A stretch of 64,000 bases of DNA, from assembly GCA_003254925.1 (NCBI GenBank), contig QANZ01017293.1:136689-200688 (forward strand), in the 5' to 3' direction. The notes beneath the pieces are model-generated. The model did no database searches. It was not told the DNA's origin and saw only the letters and a program-made list of their open reading frames with translations. Origin of the DNA: Chamaecrista fasciculata. Lineage: Eukaryota > Streptophyta > Magnoliopsida > Fabales > Fabaceae. The translations under genes were made by a program, and so were the position numbers. Below, piece after piece: positions 10,830 through 23,297 of this stretch; within the stretch, counting starts at the first letter, position 1; each line of letters begins with the position of its first letter.

Positions 10830-11828
10830 ATGAAACAAATCTATCATCCATACTTCAATTTCAAATTTAGCAAGCACCCTTCAATAATCCAGGTGAGTTC
10901 TTACCACTCTTGAAGTTGGAAACTAATCTTAGCTAGCCTGCATTTTTATCCAACAATGAAGCAAATATGTTTCATTCAGCTTCTTTCTATGCCTCTTACG
11001 ATTTAATCTTTTCAGTTTTTTTCTTTATGTTCTATAGAACTCATCTCTAATTCTAATATCTTGTCATTGAATTTCACGAGCAATACATCAAAATGATATT
11101 CTTCTCCTTTCCCCTTTCAACAAATAACAGCAATCAACATTTTAATCCGATGAATGAAGGCTTTTCATTTTTCAGGATATATATATTCAAGTAATAAAAA
11201 GTTAAGGCCAAAGTCTCAAATTGAACCCCTATGTATGAGGTACATTTCAAATTGTTCCTTTATCTTTCATTTGTTTCAAATTAGTCCTACATGTTTTCAT
11301 ACTAATTCAAATTGGTCCCAAAAATATTGAATGTAGTCATATCTCTCTTATTTCAAGTTTAAATGCGACAAATCCAAAATTACGAGTTTCTTTTGACGAG
11401 TACTTTGAAACCACTAACAAACGAGATCAAATCGAATCTTAAAAGTGGACAACTCATTTCAGATCAAACAAGTGAAATTGATTATATCTCTCTCGTTTCA
11501 AATTTGAATGCGACGAGTAAGAAACTATGTACTAACTCTTAAAGAGTTATTTATCTACCCAGTTAAGATCGCAAGCAAATGCGGTCAAATCGCGTCTCGA
11601 AAGTAGATTTGGGACCAATTTGAAATCTTTCCTATACATAACGAACCAATTTGAGACTTTGGACAAAACTTAAAGATAGCGCGGACTAGTTTTAGAATTT
11701 TTAGGTCATGAATCTGCAAAACAACATAATTGGAAAGTTAATTCATTTACTTTGAAATGTATAGGGTAAAATGGGAGAAGCAGAGAAAGAGAAAGAAGTC
11801 GATAGGGAAGACGAGAAAGAAGAAGAAA

Positions 11829-11862
<34 letters not shown>

Positions 11863-12496
11863 AAGAAGGTGGGAATTTTTTGGAGAGCTAAACATGATGC
11901 TTGTTTTGCTGTGGTTAGGTTCGCCAGAGGAGGAGTGTGGTGTGGAATATGAGGAGAGGGAGAAAAGCATCAGAAAAGATAATGAAGTAATAAGTGCAAG
12001 AGCTAAAGCAACCATTTCCAGATTACACACACATGAGCCCAGGCTTGTGAGGAGACCAGCACCTAAATGTCATACCAATATTCAAGACATCAGGTTTGTA
12101 CCTCACACTTCCACATTCCCCTATTCATAATGGCTAAAATGCACTTTAAATTCCCGAGTTTCAAGTTTTAAGTTACTAGTAGAAAATACATGAATTTCAA
12201 AACTTAATAGATAGATTCTCTACGCTCTTAGCTTTGCTCGCTTCTCATGAGTTTCAAAACTTAATAGACATCCTCATGAATTTCAGCTTTGAAAGTATTA
12301 AGCGATCAAAATTGAAAGTTTAAAGGTTATATCTAACAAGTTATTTGATAGTTGATGGGATCTATCAGTCAATTTTTAAAATTCATAATTCTAAGTGAAT
12401 AAAGTTTAAAATTCAAGACAATCTCTCAGTCAATTTTTAGACATTCATCACACTAACCAATTTTCTCAACTCTTCAGGCATGGCAGAAAAATGTGA
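10830..12496 (+). CDS. Putative small acidic protein, unknown function
   Basis: Possible exons 10830-10892, 11765-12093 and 12478-12496 join in frame through GT-AG junctions to give 136 residues. Exon 1 encodes MKQIYHPYFNFKFSKHPSII. Exon 2 has a Glu-rich stretch from GAA repeats, then a basic segment (HEPRLVRRPAPKCHTNIQDI). Exon 3 closes with HGRKM and a stop. I do not recognise the family. In favour: the three donors and acceptors are plausible and keep frame, and the non-repetitive C-terminal half looks protein-like. Against: the Glu tract is low complexity and the outer exons are very short. Intron 1 holds a MITE (11206-11664). A shorter alternative would start at 11771. Confidence 0.4.
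11206..11664. mobile_element. Long-TIR Mutator-type MITE
   Basis: Inverted ends GGCCAAAGTCTCAAATTG and ...CAATTTGAGACTTTGGAC, with flanking AAAAGTTAA (11197-11205) and AAAACTTAA (11665-11673), 8 of 9 matching. Internal phrases match the family at 1718-3260. Confidence 0.65.
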
Positions 12497-12985
12497 ACAC
12501 AGCTACAACTCAACCACAGCTTTTTCTCCATATCCCACACAACTTGCCCCAATTTTGCCCCTATCAATCTCATCCCATCGGTTTTTTCTTCTTTTTTTTT
12601 CTTCTTATGTACCAACTTAGCTAGCTGCTACAATCAATGTCAAGTGGATGCACCAGTGTGAGGCAACACATTAAACCATCGTGGTTTTTTTTAATATTAT
12701 TTCACATTCATTGGAACACAACAAAAGATGGAACAAGTCTAATAATAAAACATTGTTTCACTTGCTGGCGCGCAAATTTAGTTTTAGACATCTGAAAGGA
12801 CAAGAACTGTAGCACATATGTGTTTCTACTTAATTTTCCAATGACATGACACGTGAGAATAAAAAAATAAGAAAAATTAAAGACACTATTTTTATCTTTT
12901 TTCCATTGACAATTTTAACATTGAACACCAAAAATTAGTCCAACCAGTTATCAGATATTGGCAAAATGGTGTTCCCTGGTACTCT

Positions 12986-13600
12986 GTTAGAGATAGCAGT
13001 TGCACACGGCCTTCATTCGCAACTAAATTTCGGTCAGAAAAGATTACAGAAGTGACAGCATTTAAAGAAAGAAATGGATGGAACAAGAATAGCAGACAGG
13101 TGCGAAACATTAAGCATGGCAAAGACAACCATAGCCAAGAGCAGGAATATTAGATAGTTGAAGAAATTTGTTAACTAGCAGTTTGACATGAAAACATAGC
13201 TCTTATGCACTGGAAATTAAATGTGGGTGCTCAAAAGATTAATGAGGGTGAAAGAATCAAATGAGAGAGGGACAGCAAAAATAATAAGACAGATGTGGAA
13301 CTTAAGTCTTAAGCACAGGGCATTGACAAGGAAAACCTCAACCAATTGCAGTAATATTAGATAGTTGTAGGATTTTGTTAGATAGCAGTTTGACATAAAG
13401 ACAAATCCCTTTTTCATTGGCAACTAAAACTGGGTAATCTCAAAAATGAGTGAAGCATCAAAAGAAACAAACATGGATTGCAACAAGAACGGCAGACAGA
13501 TGTGAAACTTTAGCACGAACATAGAACATGATCAACCATTCCATAGCAGTAATAATAGATAGATGTGGTATGCGCATCTTTCTCATGGCAAAACTAACCA
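12986..13600. repeat. Degenerate tandem repeat, period ~180-207 bp
   Basis: Landmarks recur in order: AGATAGCAGTTG/AACTAGCAGTTTGACAT/AGATAGCAGTTTGACAT at about 12991, 13173 and 13380, and GCAGACAGG/AAGACAGATGTGG/GCAGACAGATGTG at about 13091, 13285 and 13492. Three to four diverged units lie downstream of ADNT1. No coding frame is preserved between units. Confidence 0.55.
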
Positions 13601-13891
13601 CATGCTGAAATAATTTATAATAATAATATGACAAAACTGCTCATGTAGATATGTCCTTGCTTTGTTCTATGAGTGTTCTATCACAGCATTTATTTGACAC
13701 ATATATTAAGCAGCAGCAGAAAGCTACATCATTTTCATAATGAAATACAAACTGGAGGGAACAAATTTATGAACACTAGCCAAAAAGAAGGTCTAAACTC
13801 ATCCAAGGAAGATGGAAAAAAGAAGAAAATACCCCTAAGTTTACCATTTCGACATCCCCTTGATTACAAAAATACTACTGCAGCGCACCCT

Positions 13892-16800
13892 TCAATCTGA
13901 TATTCTGATCTCTACTCCTAAAACATCTTTCACCACCTCATATGTAACAAATGCAATTGCTATGGATGGGACAACCTGCAAGATTTCAGAGAGTTATAAA
14001 ATGTTCTATGTAAAGAAGAATCAAGTACAAGAAACAACAATGATCAGGTGGATATGTTTATCAACAACAAAACATGTTTAATGTCAAATTAATAGTAAGA
14101 AGGAACTAAGAAACTAAGTTAGGCAAAACAAGTAACGAAATTCTAACCACAGCAATCCTCTAAATTTTGTGACCACTAACCAAAACAAAAAACTAGAGAT
14201 TGAAACAATCATACAAGATCCACTGCGACAGCACCAAACCACACAGCTATTAAACAAAACAGAACCTCGAACAGCAAGTAAAAACATAAGCAAGGCCTCA
14301 GCATTTTATGAAAATGCTCTGAAATTGATTTTCACTAATAATTACATAGTTCAAGGATACCATATTGCTACTTTAGGATAACTCCCTAACAAGTTAATTT
14401 TGGAAAAGTCGGCTGGGCATGTTGGGTAAACAATTCAAATCAGAGGCCACATAAGCAGCAGAGGTAAGCAATTAAGATACAAATTGCCTCAGAATTTGGC
14501 AGACTATAATTACTGAATGAAAACTGACCTTTACAGAATTGGGCACCAGACCCTTGTACAATGCTCCAAATCCCTCATACCGAACTGTTTTCCTAAATGC
14601 ATCAATCATGCCAGTGTATTCAAGTGGGGCCTTGGCTCTTCCATCACCAGTCAATACAGAAGAAGCATGGTTCCAACCCACCATTTGCATTCTCCGACGA
14701 ATGACATCTAGAGGGTAAGCAATAGTTTGACCAACAGTTCCAGCAGCAGCACCACATGCCAGTCGTGTTGTCACACTCAACTCAGAATCTTTAACTAAAC
14801 CAAATGGTTTGGATTCAATTAACCATTCCTTCAAAGACTCATACACAGCAAAGTTAAGACCAACATAGGGGATCTGCAAAAGTCGTACGAGGACATAAGA
14901 TCCTTTTACAAGACGCCAAAGAAAGCTTCTAATCTTCTACACTCTGGCCGAAAAAAAAAAAAAAAAANAAAAAAAAAAAAAAAAACAAGAGAAAGGTTCT
15001 ATGCAAGTGTACACAAGAACCTCAGTGAATCAATAACCATTAGGAAGCAAGTAGAGAGCATGGTAGACCTTTTTACATTTGTACATTTCAGTCTCAAATC
15101 CAGGTCATAGCCCCCTCTTTAACAAACTTCAGTCCAATGGTAATGCACCAATAGATAGCAACACCTAGCTATATACACTATTATTCTGTATGATGTTCTC
15201 ATATACAACTCCAAAGAGAGATAACTTCTAAGATATCCCAGGTAATAGATGAAAAAGGTTGTACTGGTTTTATTATTTTTTTGCTTTGTTTTCTAGTTCT
15301 TTCCAAATGGACACCTCACTGATTCACCAGTAATCCAGTCTGGTTTTTTTTATCTACGCTAATGTCTATCTAAACTTTGGTTTCAGAATAAAACAGCAGT
15401 CCTGAAAATAAAAAAAATAGATACTCACCACTCCAATGACTGAAGGAAGCCACCCCTTATATAAAGCACGTGGGCCTTCTTCCCTGAGAACAGTTGACAG
15501 TGCATGGAACATTCCTCTGTACTGGTAAGGGGATTTCTCCGTCTGTAAATACACAAAAACTCAGTTAACACAATAATTATGGAGACACCAAATATAAATT
15601 CCCCATTCCCAGCATAAGCAGCTATAAGAGGCCGTATTAACTTCATGTACTATCAGCCAGCCAACACTACAACAATCAAATCACTGCAAAGCATCACGTG
15701 ATTAGTAGGATCAGAAAAACTTGGTACCTGCACAGTTATCCTCCCTCGAACCATGTCCATTGGATAAGTTGCAGACATGGCAATTATTCCAGCACATGCC
15801 CCAGCTCCAAGACGTAAAAGAGGAGTCAACTGAGCATCCTCTTCAGAGAGTACAAAAAAGATATTTAGTATCATAGAAGCGTAATTTGTTTCCATAGCCA
15901 AAGCATGTGTAAATTATTGAAGACAATTAAAGTATTAAACCCAATTCAGCTATTGAATTGATGCTAGTTTGATCCCCCAAGATAAACCTAGATATTACAA
16001 TCTATAGAGAGCAAGGCTTCAAAATCACCATTTTATGACACAAACAATCCAAACAGTCCAGTAAATATTTAAGCCCAAAAAGCAAGATTAGTAGATAAGC
16101 AAGCTAAAACAGTATCCACAAAGTTTCAGTGGTAGACACGGACATACCATTGCCAGTTTGCTGCTGATACAGACACAGTATACCTCTATCAACAGAAGAG
16201 AAAACAGTCAGGAGAGGGAAAAGTTATAGGAGTTGGAAATAAATTAAACAGGAAAACCAAATTGTATACACACAGCTAAAAAACATTCTTTGAAGGAAAG
16301 CTTACTTTGAAGCTTGCTCATAGCTGAAGAACTTCACTGCTGAATTAGGGACAATTCGGGCACAATTGGTTCCATTCCCTTTGAACAGTCCACGAAAACC
16401 TTCAGTACTCCATATATACTTTAGACCTTGCAAAGTTCCATTGTATTTAATGCTATGAGGATTCTGTACCTGTATATGGCAAGGCACACTAACATATGTA
16501 ACTCTGCGAGGAAATGATAACACGCCAAATCAGATGTAACAACTAAATACACCAACCTGTAACAAAATTTTCAACCGCTCCAATGGAGCAACTGCTGTTC
16601 GTGAACTGCAGAGATACAAAATGTTAGAGTCTGCAATAACTAACTACTCATAACAGCTGTATCAACAATATACATCAGTCAAGCACAAAGTGTTTGGGAT
16701 TACTAGTAATTAGCAAATAACAGCTAAGGAATCAGATTTCAATTATGTAATAGTTTAATTGAGTAAAAATCCAGGGACGCATAAGCTCAAATAACTACAT

Positions 16801-17240
16801 TAGACAGAGGGCCAAACAATTCATTGTATTCTTTCAGGATTGATGCTTCCTTGTTCCCAGACAATGAAACATCAGATTTTGATTACTTTCAAAATCACAA
16901 ATTGCTCAGAACGATTAAATACATCACAAAACGAAGAACACGTAAAGACCAATTAAAATCAAAAAATAAAAAACACAATAATAATATCTCTGATCCGTAA
17001 TTACAAATTAAGCATATAACGCATTGTAAATACGCTCCAAAAAAAATTAATATTCATACGGAGAAATGAGACTCACACTCCTCCAGCGACTCCACCAGCG
17101 ACCAAGGACTTGCAGATACTGGCAAAAGCGTAACTCGGTGTCTTTACGTTTACGCCTTCTCTGGCTAGCTTCGCCTCCTCCGCTAGATTAACAAACTTAG
17201 TAACAGTAGATTCGGTAGTTTTGACATCCTCTGAAGCCAT
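13892..17240 (-). CDS. ADNT1: Mitochondrial adenine nucleotide transporter ADNT1
   Basis: Eight exons on the minus strand: 17077-17240, 16557-16605, 16306-16469, 16148-16185, 15728-15840, 15429-15542, 14529-14873 and 13892-13975. All are GT-AG and in frame, giving 356 residues (the Arabidopsis protein is about 352). It starts MASEDVKTTE and ends VLGVEIRISD, both as in ADNT1. The three carrier signatures are PLERLK, PMDMVRGR and PLDVIRRR, each at the end of an odd-numbered helix as in all SLC25 carriers. ADNT1 exchanges cytosolic AMP and ADP for matrix ATP across the inner mitochondrial membrane. The introns are ordinary; the one at 14874-15428 holds an A-run interrupted by an ambiguous base at 14967. 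No frameshift or missing motif was seen. Confidence 0.95.
14950..14985. repeat. Poly-A tract with an ambiguous base
   Basis: A run of A with a single N at 14967 inside an ADNT1 intron, a sign of homopolymer uncertainty in the assembly. Confidence 0.8.
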
Positions 17241-17697
17241 AGAAACAAACCCTAACTAACTAAGAGAATAAAGCGGCGGAGTTCGTCGGAAATGAAAATC
17301 TCAGATCGCCGGCGGGAATTGAATGGAGTTTTCCGGCGATTAAAGAAGAGAAGTGACCATCAGTGTGCGTCGTCGTTGATTGATGGGATTCGTTTTTCGA
17401 GTGTTGCTGTGAATGACGGAAACCACAAGCATGAGAAAGTGACGGCGTTAGGTTTTACAGACACGTCCTTATATACCCGCCATTTGGTTAGGTTACATTT
17501 ACTCGCTGAGAAGATTGGAGTTCGGAAACTCGCTTTGTATAATGGACACGTGGCGCAAGAGTAGCCTTTCGGCTTTTTGGCCAATTCGGACCGCAGAAAT
17601 TGCAGAAGAGAACATCGTTATTTCCCATTTATTCGTGTACGTGATCTTTAGTTTGATTAAAATTAAAATTTTATTTTTTTTATGGGATTAAAATTTT
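17241..17697. promoter_or_regulatory. ADNT1 upstream region
   Basis: The ~300 bp upstream of the ADNT1 start is less AT-rich than its surroundings, as in plant leader and promoter regions. A plus-strand open frame (17292-17564) lies here but has no recognisable domain; I regard it as chance. Confidence 0.35.
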
Positions 17698-18186
17698 TTG
17701 TTTTTTTTGTTTTTGTAACAAAGAGAAGCCTAAAGGCTAAAACAGAAAATAAATAAAAAATTAAAAATTTTTGGATAAAACAGAGCCTATAAAATCATTA
17801 AATAAGATTAATTCCACACTATTTGAAGGTCTAGACCAAAAAATAAAGTTCGAGATCAACTTCAACCCAAGACCCGTAACACAATCAGCTAAATAATTGA
17901 CTTCACAAAAGATATGAGAAACCTTCACCAACCAATCTTTTTGCAGCCCCGAGAGGACCATTCTAAGGATACCTCTGCCATATCTCATATTGAGATTATC
18001 CCTATTATTATTGATTAGATTAACAGCACTAAGAGAATCCGACTCAACTTTCAAAAGTCTAAAATTCAAGTCCCAAGCCAATCTCAAACCCTCACAAATA
18101 CCTCAAAGTTCAGCTTCCAACACATTACAAGTACCTAGGTTTCTCGAAAAATCTCATATCCAATGCCCATCAGAATCTCTAAAGAC
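17698..18186 (-). mobile_element. 5'-truncated LINE with RNase H-like remnant
   Basis: On the minus strand a degraded frame reads through ICEGLRLAWDLNFRLLKVES and DSLSAVNLI to HIFCEVNYLADC, the RNase H-like module at the 3' end of plant L1-type ORF2. It has in-frame stops upstream. The element ends in a TTTGTTACAAAAAC-type tail and A-run. A direct repeat ATTAAAATTTT flanks it (17687-17697 and 18187-18197), consistent with target-primed insertion. Confidence 0.8.
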
Positions 18187-18345
18187 ATTAAAATTTTATT
18201 TTTAAGACTATATTGGCTGTCATTCTTTATTTCCATATATTTAGTAAAAGGAATGAAATTCATTCATATTTCAAAGGGGTAGAAATGTTATTAACAAATC
18301 AAAATATAGGTTTGGGCAAAAAAAAATCAAAATATAGGTGAAAAG

Positions 18346-18760
18346 CTTATCTTAGTAGTTGAAGAGACTCAAGCTAGAATTTGTTGAAAGACTTGCAAAT
18401 TATTCATAGAAAACGTCCTTACAATAGTAACTTTGCTATTGAAGATTACATCTCTTAATTTCCCCAACTTTGGAATAATATGAGTTTGTAGAAGAGATGG
18501 AAAATATAGTCCCAACTTATTTTCACAATATGAATTTGGATCTTTTATAGTGCACTTTAGTTGAAGTGGAGAGAGAGAAAGAAACAAGTAAATAGAGAAA
18601 GTGGGTCCCACTGGAGCTTTCTCTCTCTAACATATTTCTATCTCTCTCTACACTTCACCTAAAGTACATTATAGAGGACCCTATCTCCTTATCTTAGTAG
18701 TTGCAAAGACCAAAGCTAGAATTTGTTGGAAGACTTGCAAAATCTTCATAGAAAATGTTT
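18346..18760. repeat. 70-bp direct repeat bracketing a small hairpin element
   Basis: CTTATCTTAGTAGTTG begins two ~70-bp copies at 18346 and 18688 that share AAGCTAGAATTTGTTG and ATTCATAGAAAA/CTTCATAGAAAA. Between them (about 18537-18681) is an inverted repeat, GATCTTTTATAGTGCACTTT versus its near-complement at 18655-18681, typical of a small MITE. A related segment lies at 63306-63435. Confidence 0.5.
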
Positions 18761-19683
18761 TTATAAGAGTATTCTTGACACTCAAGTTAAAAAAAAATTA
18801 AGTGGAAAAAAGAGTAGCTACCCTTTCTTTAAGAGTTATGAAGGGTATTCAGAAAAGATGATTCAATGGAAGACATATTCTAAATGATATTTGAGATTTT
18901 GGGAACATGTATTCCGAAAATATTGAGATATACAAACAAGTAAATTATTGAATAGTTGATGATGATAGGTGAGAAGGCGATCACCATGAGTGGCGACCAA
19001 CTAAGATATATCACTAGTCTGTCCTCATATTAGGGAAGCATGTGTAGCTATATATTAATGAAAATGGTGAGTTGGCATAGTTTGTTAGCTTTTCAGTTCA
19101 AAATTTGTTGTATCACTTTATTAGTTCCTCTTATTACTCTTTATAAATAGCTTTGTGTTATATAATTTACATTCATTCAGACTCACTTTTCTCTCACTTT
19201 ACATTTTGTAATAGAAGTCATCTAGACATAGTAGATGATTACTCATATGTTAGGCGATCAACTAAGATATATCATTAGTTTTTCTCATTCATAAAAGAGG
19301 TGTGAAGTCATCTAAGTATGGCAAGCGATGACATGTACGATTGGTAATGAGTCAAAGTATATCAATTATATTTTTTTCTATAAGGGATTATTTCTTACAT
19401 AAGAATATTAAGACATTTGTTAAAGTTTTTTTTTAAATTGAAAATATTATATTATGATTAGATAAAATACAAAAAGATATTTATAGAATGTCGTAAATTA
19501 TATTTTAGAATAATTTAAGCAAATTAAACAATGTTAACAATATTTTCAAAATTACAATTATGATGTTGGAATAAATTATAATTAATTAGTTTAATTAAAT
19601 TTATTAATTATGTTTATAACATAATTATTCATTCCAATTAAACCTCAAATTTTGATAATGTCAAAAAGGTGATTGGACTTAGG
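18761..19683. other. AT-rich intergenic stretch with weak internal repeats
   Basis: CAACTAAGATATATCA-type phrases recur at about 18999 and 19259, and TCATCTA-type phrases at about 19219 and 19309, suggesting an old, decayed repeat. No gene seen. Confidence 0.3.
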
Positions 19684-20165
19684 GTGTGTTTGGGTTAGAA
19701 GTATGTAATGAAATGATGATTTTATGTAATGAAATGATAATGAGAAAGTTATGTAATGAAAATGGTGTTTGGATTAGTTTGAGATGTAATGAAAAAAATA
19801 GGATGTGAAATTATGAAAAAGGGTAAGTAATGATTGTGGTTGTTTGAAATAATTATATGGTTTTTTTTAAATTGTATAGGGGTAGAATTGATAATTGATA
19901 ATGGAATGAGATAGAAATAAAAAAATGATATTTTGACTTTTTGGTTGTGGTGGTTATGAAATGAAATGGTAATGAAATTGTCTTGGAATTTGTGCTAAAG
20001 GTGAATATTTGTAATGAAGGTTGGAGATGCATTATATAATGAAATGAAATGACCAAAATGTAAATAACATAGAAATTTTAAAAACCTTCTATTTGGTCCA
20101 CGATTTTATATCGATCCAACGAATTAGTCCTTACGAAGGGAAATATATGTCTCGACCCATAAAAA
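19684..20165. repeat. Dispersed repeat, copy 1
   Basis: Very similar along ~480 bp to 63434-63935 in the same orientation. Both contain GTGTTTGGATTAGTTTGAGA, TATAGGGGTAGAATTGATAA and TTTGGTTGTGGTGGTTATGA. A diverged copy in the opposite orientation is at about 57890-58250. Probably a non-autonomous transposon; termini not defined. An ambiguous base lies at 20167. Confidence 0.7.
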
Positions 20166-20205
20166 ANTAAATAAATTATTGAATTTATTAAATATTATTA
20201 ATATA

Positions 20206-21018
20206 GGTAAAAGTATTGTCGGTACCCCCAACATGAGGTTATTTCCAGTTATACTCCCAATATTTTTTTTGTCAATTATACCCCTAACATTTCACATTTG
20301 AGTCTATTATACCTCAACCTCTAACTAATTACATAATGTCCATGATGTTTGTCATATTTAACAAACAGGTCCTTAGACGTCATTAATAACTCTCCTTCTT
20401 TTACCCTAAAACATCACCACCACACTTCATCGTCGGCGTCCACTCTTTCCTTGTTTTCGTCGACATAGTCCTTTACGTCGTTGTCCTTAACTTCATGGTC
20501 TCCCCTAAATTACGTCGTTCTCATCCCTTTTTCCTCCCTTACAATCGTCTCTCTCACCCATTTTCTCTCTATTTTGCCTCTCTCCAAAGAAGTTTTGAAG
20601 TTATTTTACTTATCAATTTCGACGACCATGACGGCACCGCCTCCAGAGATTGTGTGTTAACGCTGGGAGCTAGAGCTATTGGTATTTCTGCTCGATTTCT
20701 CTGTATTTGAGTCTCACCGGCGAGTTTGTGTGTGGTTGCCGAAACTGTGAAAAACAAAGGGGAAATATTTTTCGGGTTTCTCAATTGCAGAGACCAGTTC
20801 GTTAAAAATGACAAACATTCTGGATTGTTCTGTTATTAGTTAGGAAATCGTATGAAAGAAAAATCTTGAGAGAATAGAGTATTTCTAGATAATGAAAACT
20901 CCAGGACCTTAAAACAAAAAAAAATGTCAGGTTGGGGTATAATGACTCAAATGTACGTGAAACGTTAGGGTATAATTGACAAAAAGAAAACATTGAGGGT
21001 ACTAACAGTACTTTCGCC
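20206..21018. mobile_element. Mutator-like element carrying non-TE sequence (candidate Pack-MULE)
   Basis: Inverted termini of ~100 bp: GGTAAAAGTATTGTCGGTAC on the left and the complement of ...GTACTAACAGTACTTTCGCC on the right, with matching TATACCC and CATTTGAGTC-type inner phrases. Flanks TATTAATATA (20196-20205) and TATTAACATA (21019-21028) match at 9 of 10. The interior (about 20400-20830) is less AT-rich and codon-like, with CACCACACTTCATCGTCGG and GACGACCATGACGGCACCGC, unlike the TIRs. This suggests a captured gene 5' region. No transposase. Confidence 0.6.
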
Positions 21019-22855
21019 TATTAACATATATACATCAATGACAAAAATTAATTTCAAAAGATATGAGACATTGAGATTAATAAATAAAATATTTTATTTA
21101 AAAAATATTTTATGAGAAAATCAATAATATAAAAGACAGAAAAATGTTTTAAAATATTTAATGAAATTAATTTAAAGAATAAAAATATGTGATATAGAAT
21201 TATAAAATATATCAATAAATTTTTACTGTACTATCTAAGATATTATTAATATTTTTATTTTTTTATTTTTGTCTTTTATCTATTCAATATTTGACAAAAA
21301 TAAACTAACATTTAAATTAAGATTTTATAAGAAACAAAAAGTAATTTAAAAAATTTTAATAATTCCGTGAAAAACATTATTTGTTTTGGAATGATAAGTT
21401 TTTTCACTTAATTATTCCATGGTAGCGGTTTCTTCTAACTCACCTTTATCGTCTAATATTGAATCCAAATGGAATATTATAATATAGAAACCAATTCTCT
21501 ATTGAAGATCACATCTCTATTTTCTCTCTTTTTTTTCTTTCTTTGGAATAATATGAGTTTGTAGAATAGTTGAAAATATAGTCCCAACTTATTTTTAGGA
21601 TTCGATTTGATCTTATTTATTGAAGATTTTAGTTGAATAAAGAAAGAACTCTTTAAGAATTAACACATAATATATACCAACTTTGTCCTTGATTGATGAC
21701 AGTCCCAACCGGATAGAAAAAGTATTCGTCAAAAGAAACTTGTAGTTCTGAATTTGTCACATTCGAATTTGAAACGAGAAAAATTTGATCATTATATTCA
21801 GTAGTTTGAAATTAATTTGAAAAATTATAGAAACATATATGTGTAGGATCAATCTGAAACAAATAAAATAATTTAGGACTAATTTAAAATTTATCCTATA
21901 CATTTGGGACCAAGTTGAGGTTTTGGCCTACCTTTTTATAGAGAGAGAAAACCTACTATTTGGAGTATGAATTTAATTACACCGAATCAATTAATTAGTC
22001 CTTAAATATATTGAAATACACGATTTGATCCCTGAAATATTTCATTTATCAACTATTTGGTCCTTAGTGACGATTCAATCCCTGAATTTTAACTAATTTT
22101 ATATTTTTTTGGTCCCTGAATTTATACAAAATTAATAATATTTGATCCCAAATTTTGTACGTACTTTTTGGTCTCTTGAATTTGACCCAGGGACCAAATC
22201 ATGAACAAATGCAATAATCAAGGGATTAGCTTATATACTTTGATTATTTAGTAACTAATTACTTGACTCAATATAAATTCACAGAACAAATAATAATAAC
22301 ATTTATATATATGTTATATAATAGTATGAAGTAGTACGTAATTTGAGATTTGGCTTTAACATGTATGTAATATATACACACAGACAGTGACATAAAACAA
22401 TATTTTCCACCCTTGTGAACGTAGATGATATATAGATTACAGGAGGACTTTGCACCCACACGCACAAAACATATATCTATATGGGAGGACCATTTTAGAA
22501 TTTTAGTCGTCCCACTAAAAAACTATATGTATACTATATCTCATATAATAATAAGCATTTATATATAGTAGTTATTGTTTAAAAGTTAACTTTCAAAAAA
22601 ATAACTTTCAATACTTTCTCTCCTGAAGAAGGTGGAGCATATAATGTGGACATCCTCTTAGAGAAAATGGCCAACTTATTATAGATGTATATTTTCCTGA
22701 ATTTTTTTTATCAATTTTTTATATAATTAAATATATATTATTTATAATTTTTTATATGTTTTAATTAATGAATTCAGGGACCAAATCACCTAATTATACA
22801 TAGAAGTTCTCTTTTATTTATTGATACGTTTATATATATTTACATTTATTTACCC

Positions 22856-22887
<32 letters not shown>

Positions 22888-23297
22888 CAAAAAATAGATA
22901 ATGCACTTAAAGTATAACTTTATTTATAACATATTATACTGTTTATGATAAAAGAAAAGATAATTAGAGCTAGTACGTACTACTTTTTTAGTTATGGTAG
23001 TTTTAATAGGTCATTTGATACATTAATTTCTTTATATCTAAATTTCATGTAAAGAGATCTTCTTAATATCCAAATTAATTAATTAATTCAATATGAGGAT
23101 ATAATGTAGATTATGTCTTAAAGTAATATATATATATATATTGTATAAGGTATTTTTGAAAAAGTGAAATCATTATTATTATTCTACATGCTTCTCTTTA
23201 TAACTTTTAATATTTGTATAAAATCCATTTTTTTATTTTATTAGTAAAAATAGTATGTATCAAAAGGAAAAATAATTGTTTTACAGTAAGTGATGAG
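21019..23297. other. AT-rich intergenic stretch with MITE fragments
   Basis: No gene seen. About 21590-21930 is one arm of the long-TIR family (ends GGTTTTGGCC). About 21960-22230 contains TTTGGTCCCTGAAT-type phrases of another MITE. Simple (CT)n followed by (AT)n occurs at about 22855-22890, and further AT runs near 23130. Confidence 0.4.
22855..22890. repeat. CT/AT microsatellite
   Basis: About ten CT units followed directly by AT units. Confidence 0.85.

Noticed and set aside
11743-12030. Minus-strand frame with a long Ser run
   Set aside because: It is the complement of GAA-repeat sequence in the tentative acidic gene; low complexity.
17292-17564. 90-codon plus-strand frame just upstream of ADNT1
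   Set aside because: No recognisable family, sits in the likely leader/promoter, and GC-richer promoter DNA often stays open by chance. A homologue search could revive it.
19853-20056. Small frame shared by the two dispersed-repeat copies (also 63634-63819)
   Set aside because: Its conservation simply follows from the two copies being similar as DNA; it has no start context or family, and is AT-driven.
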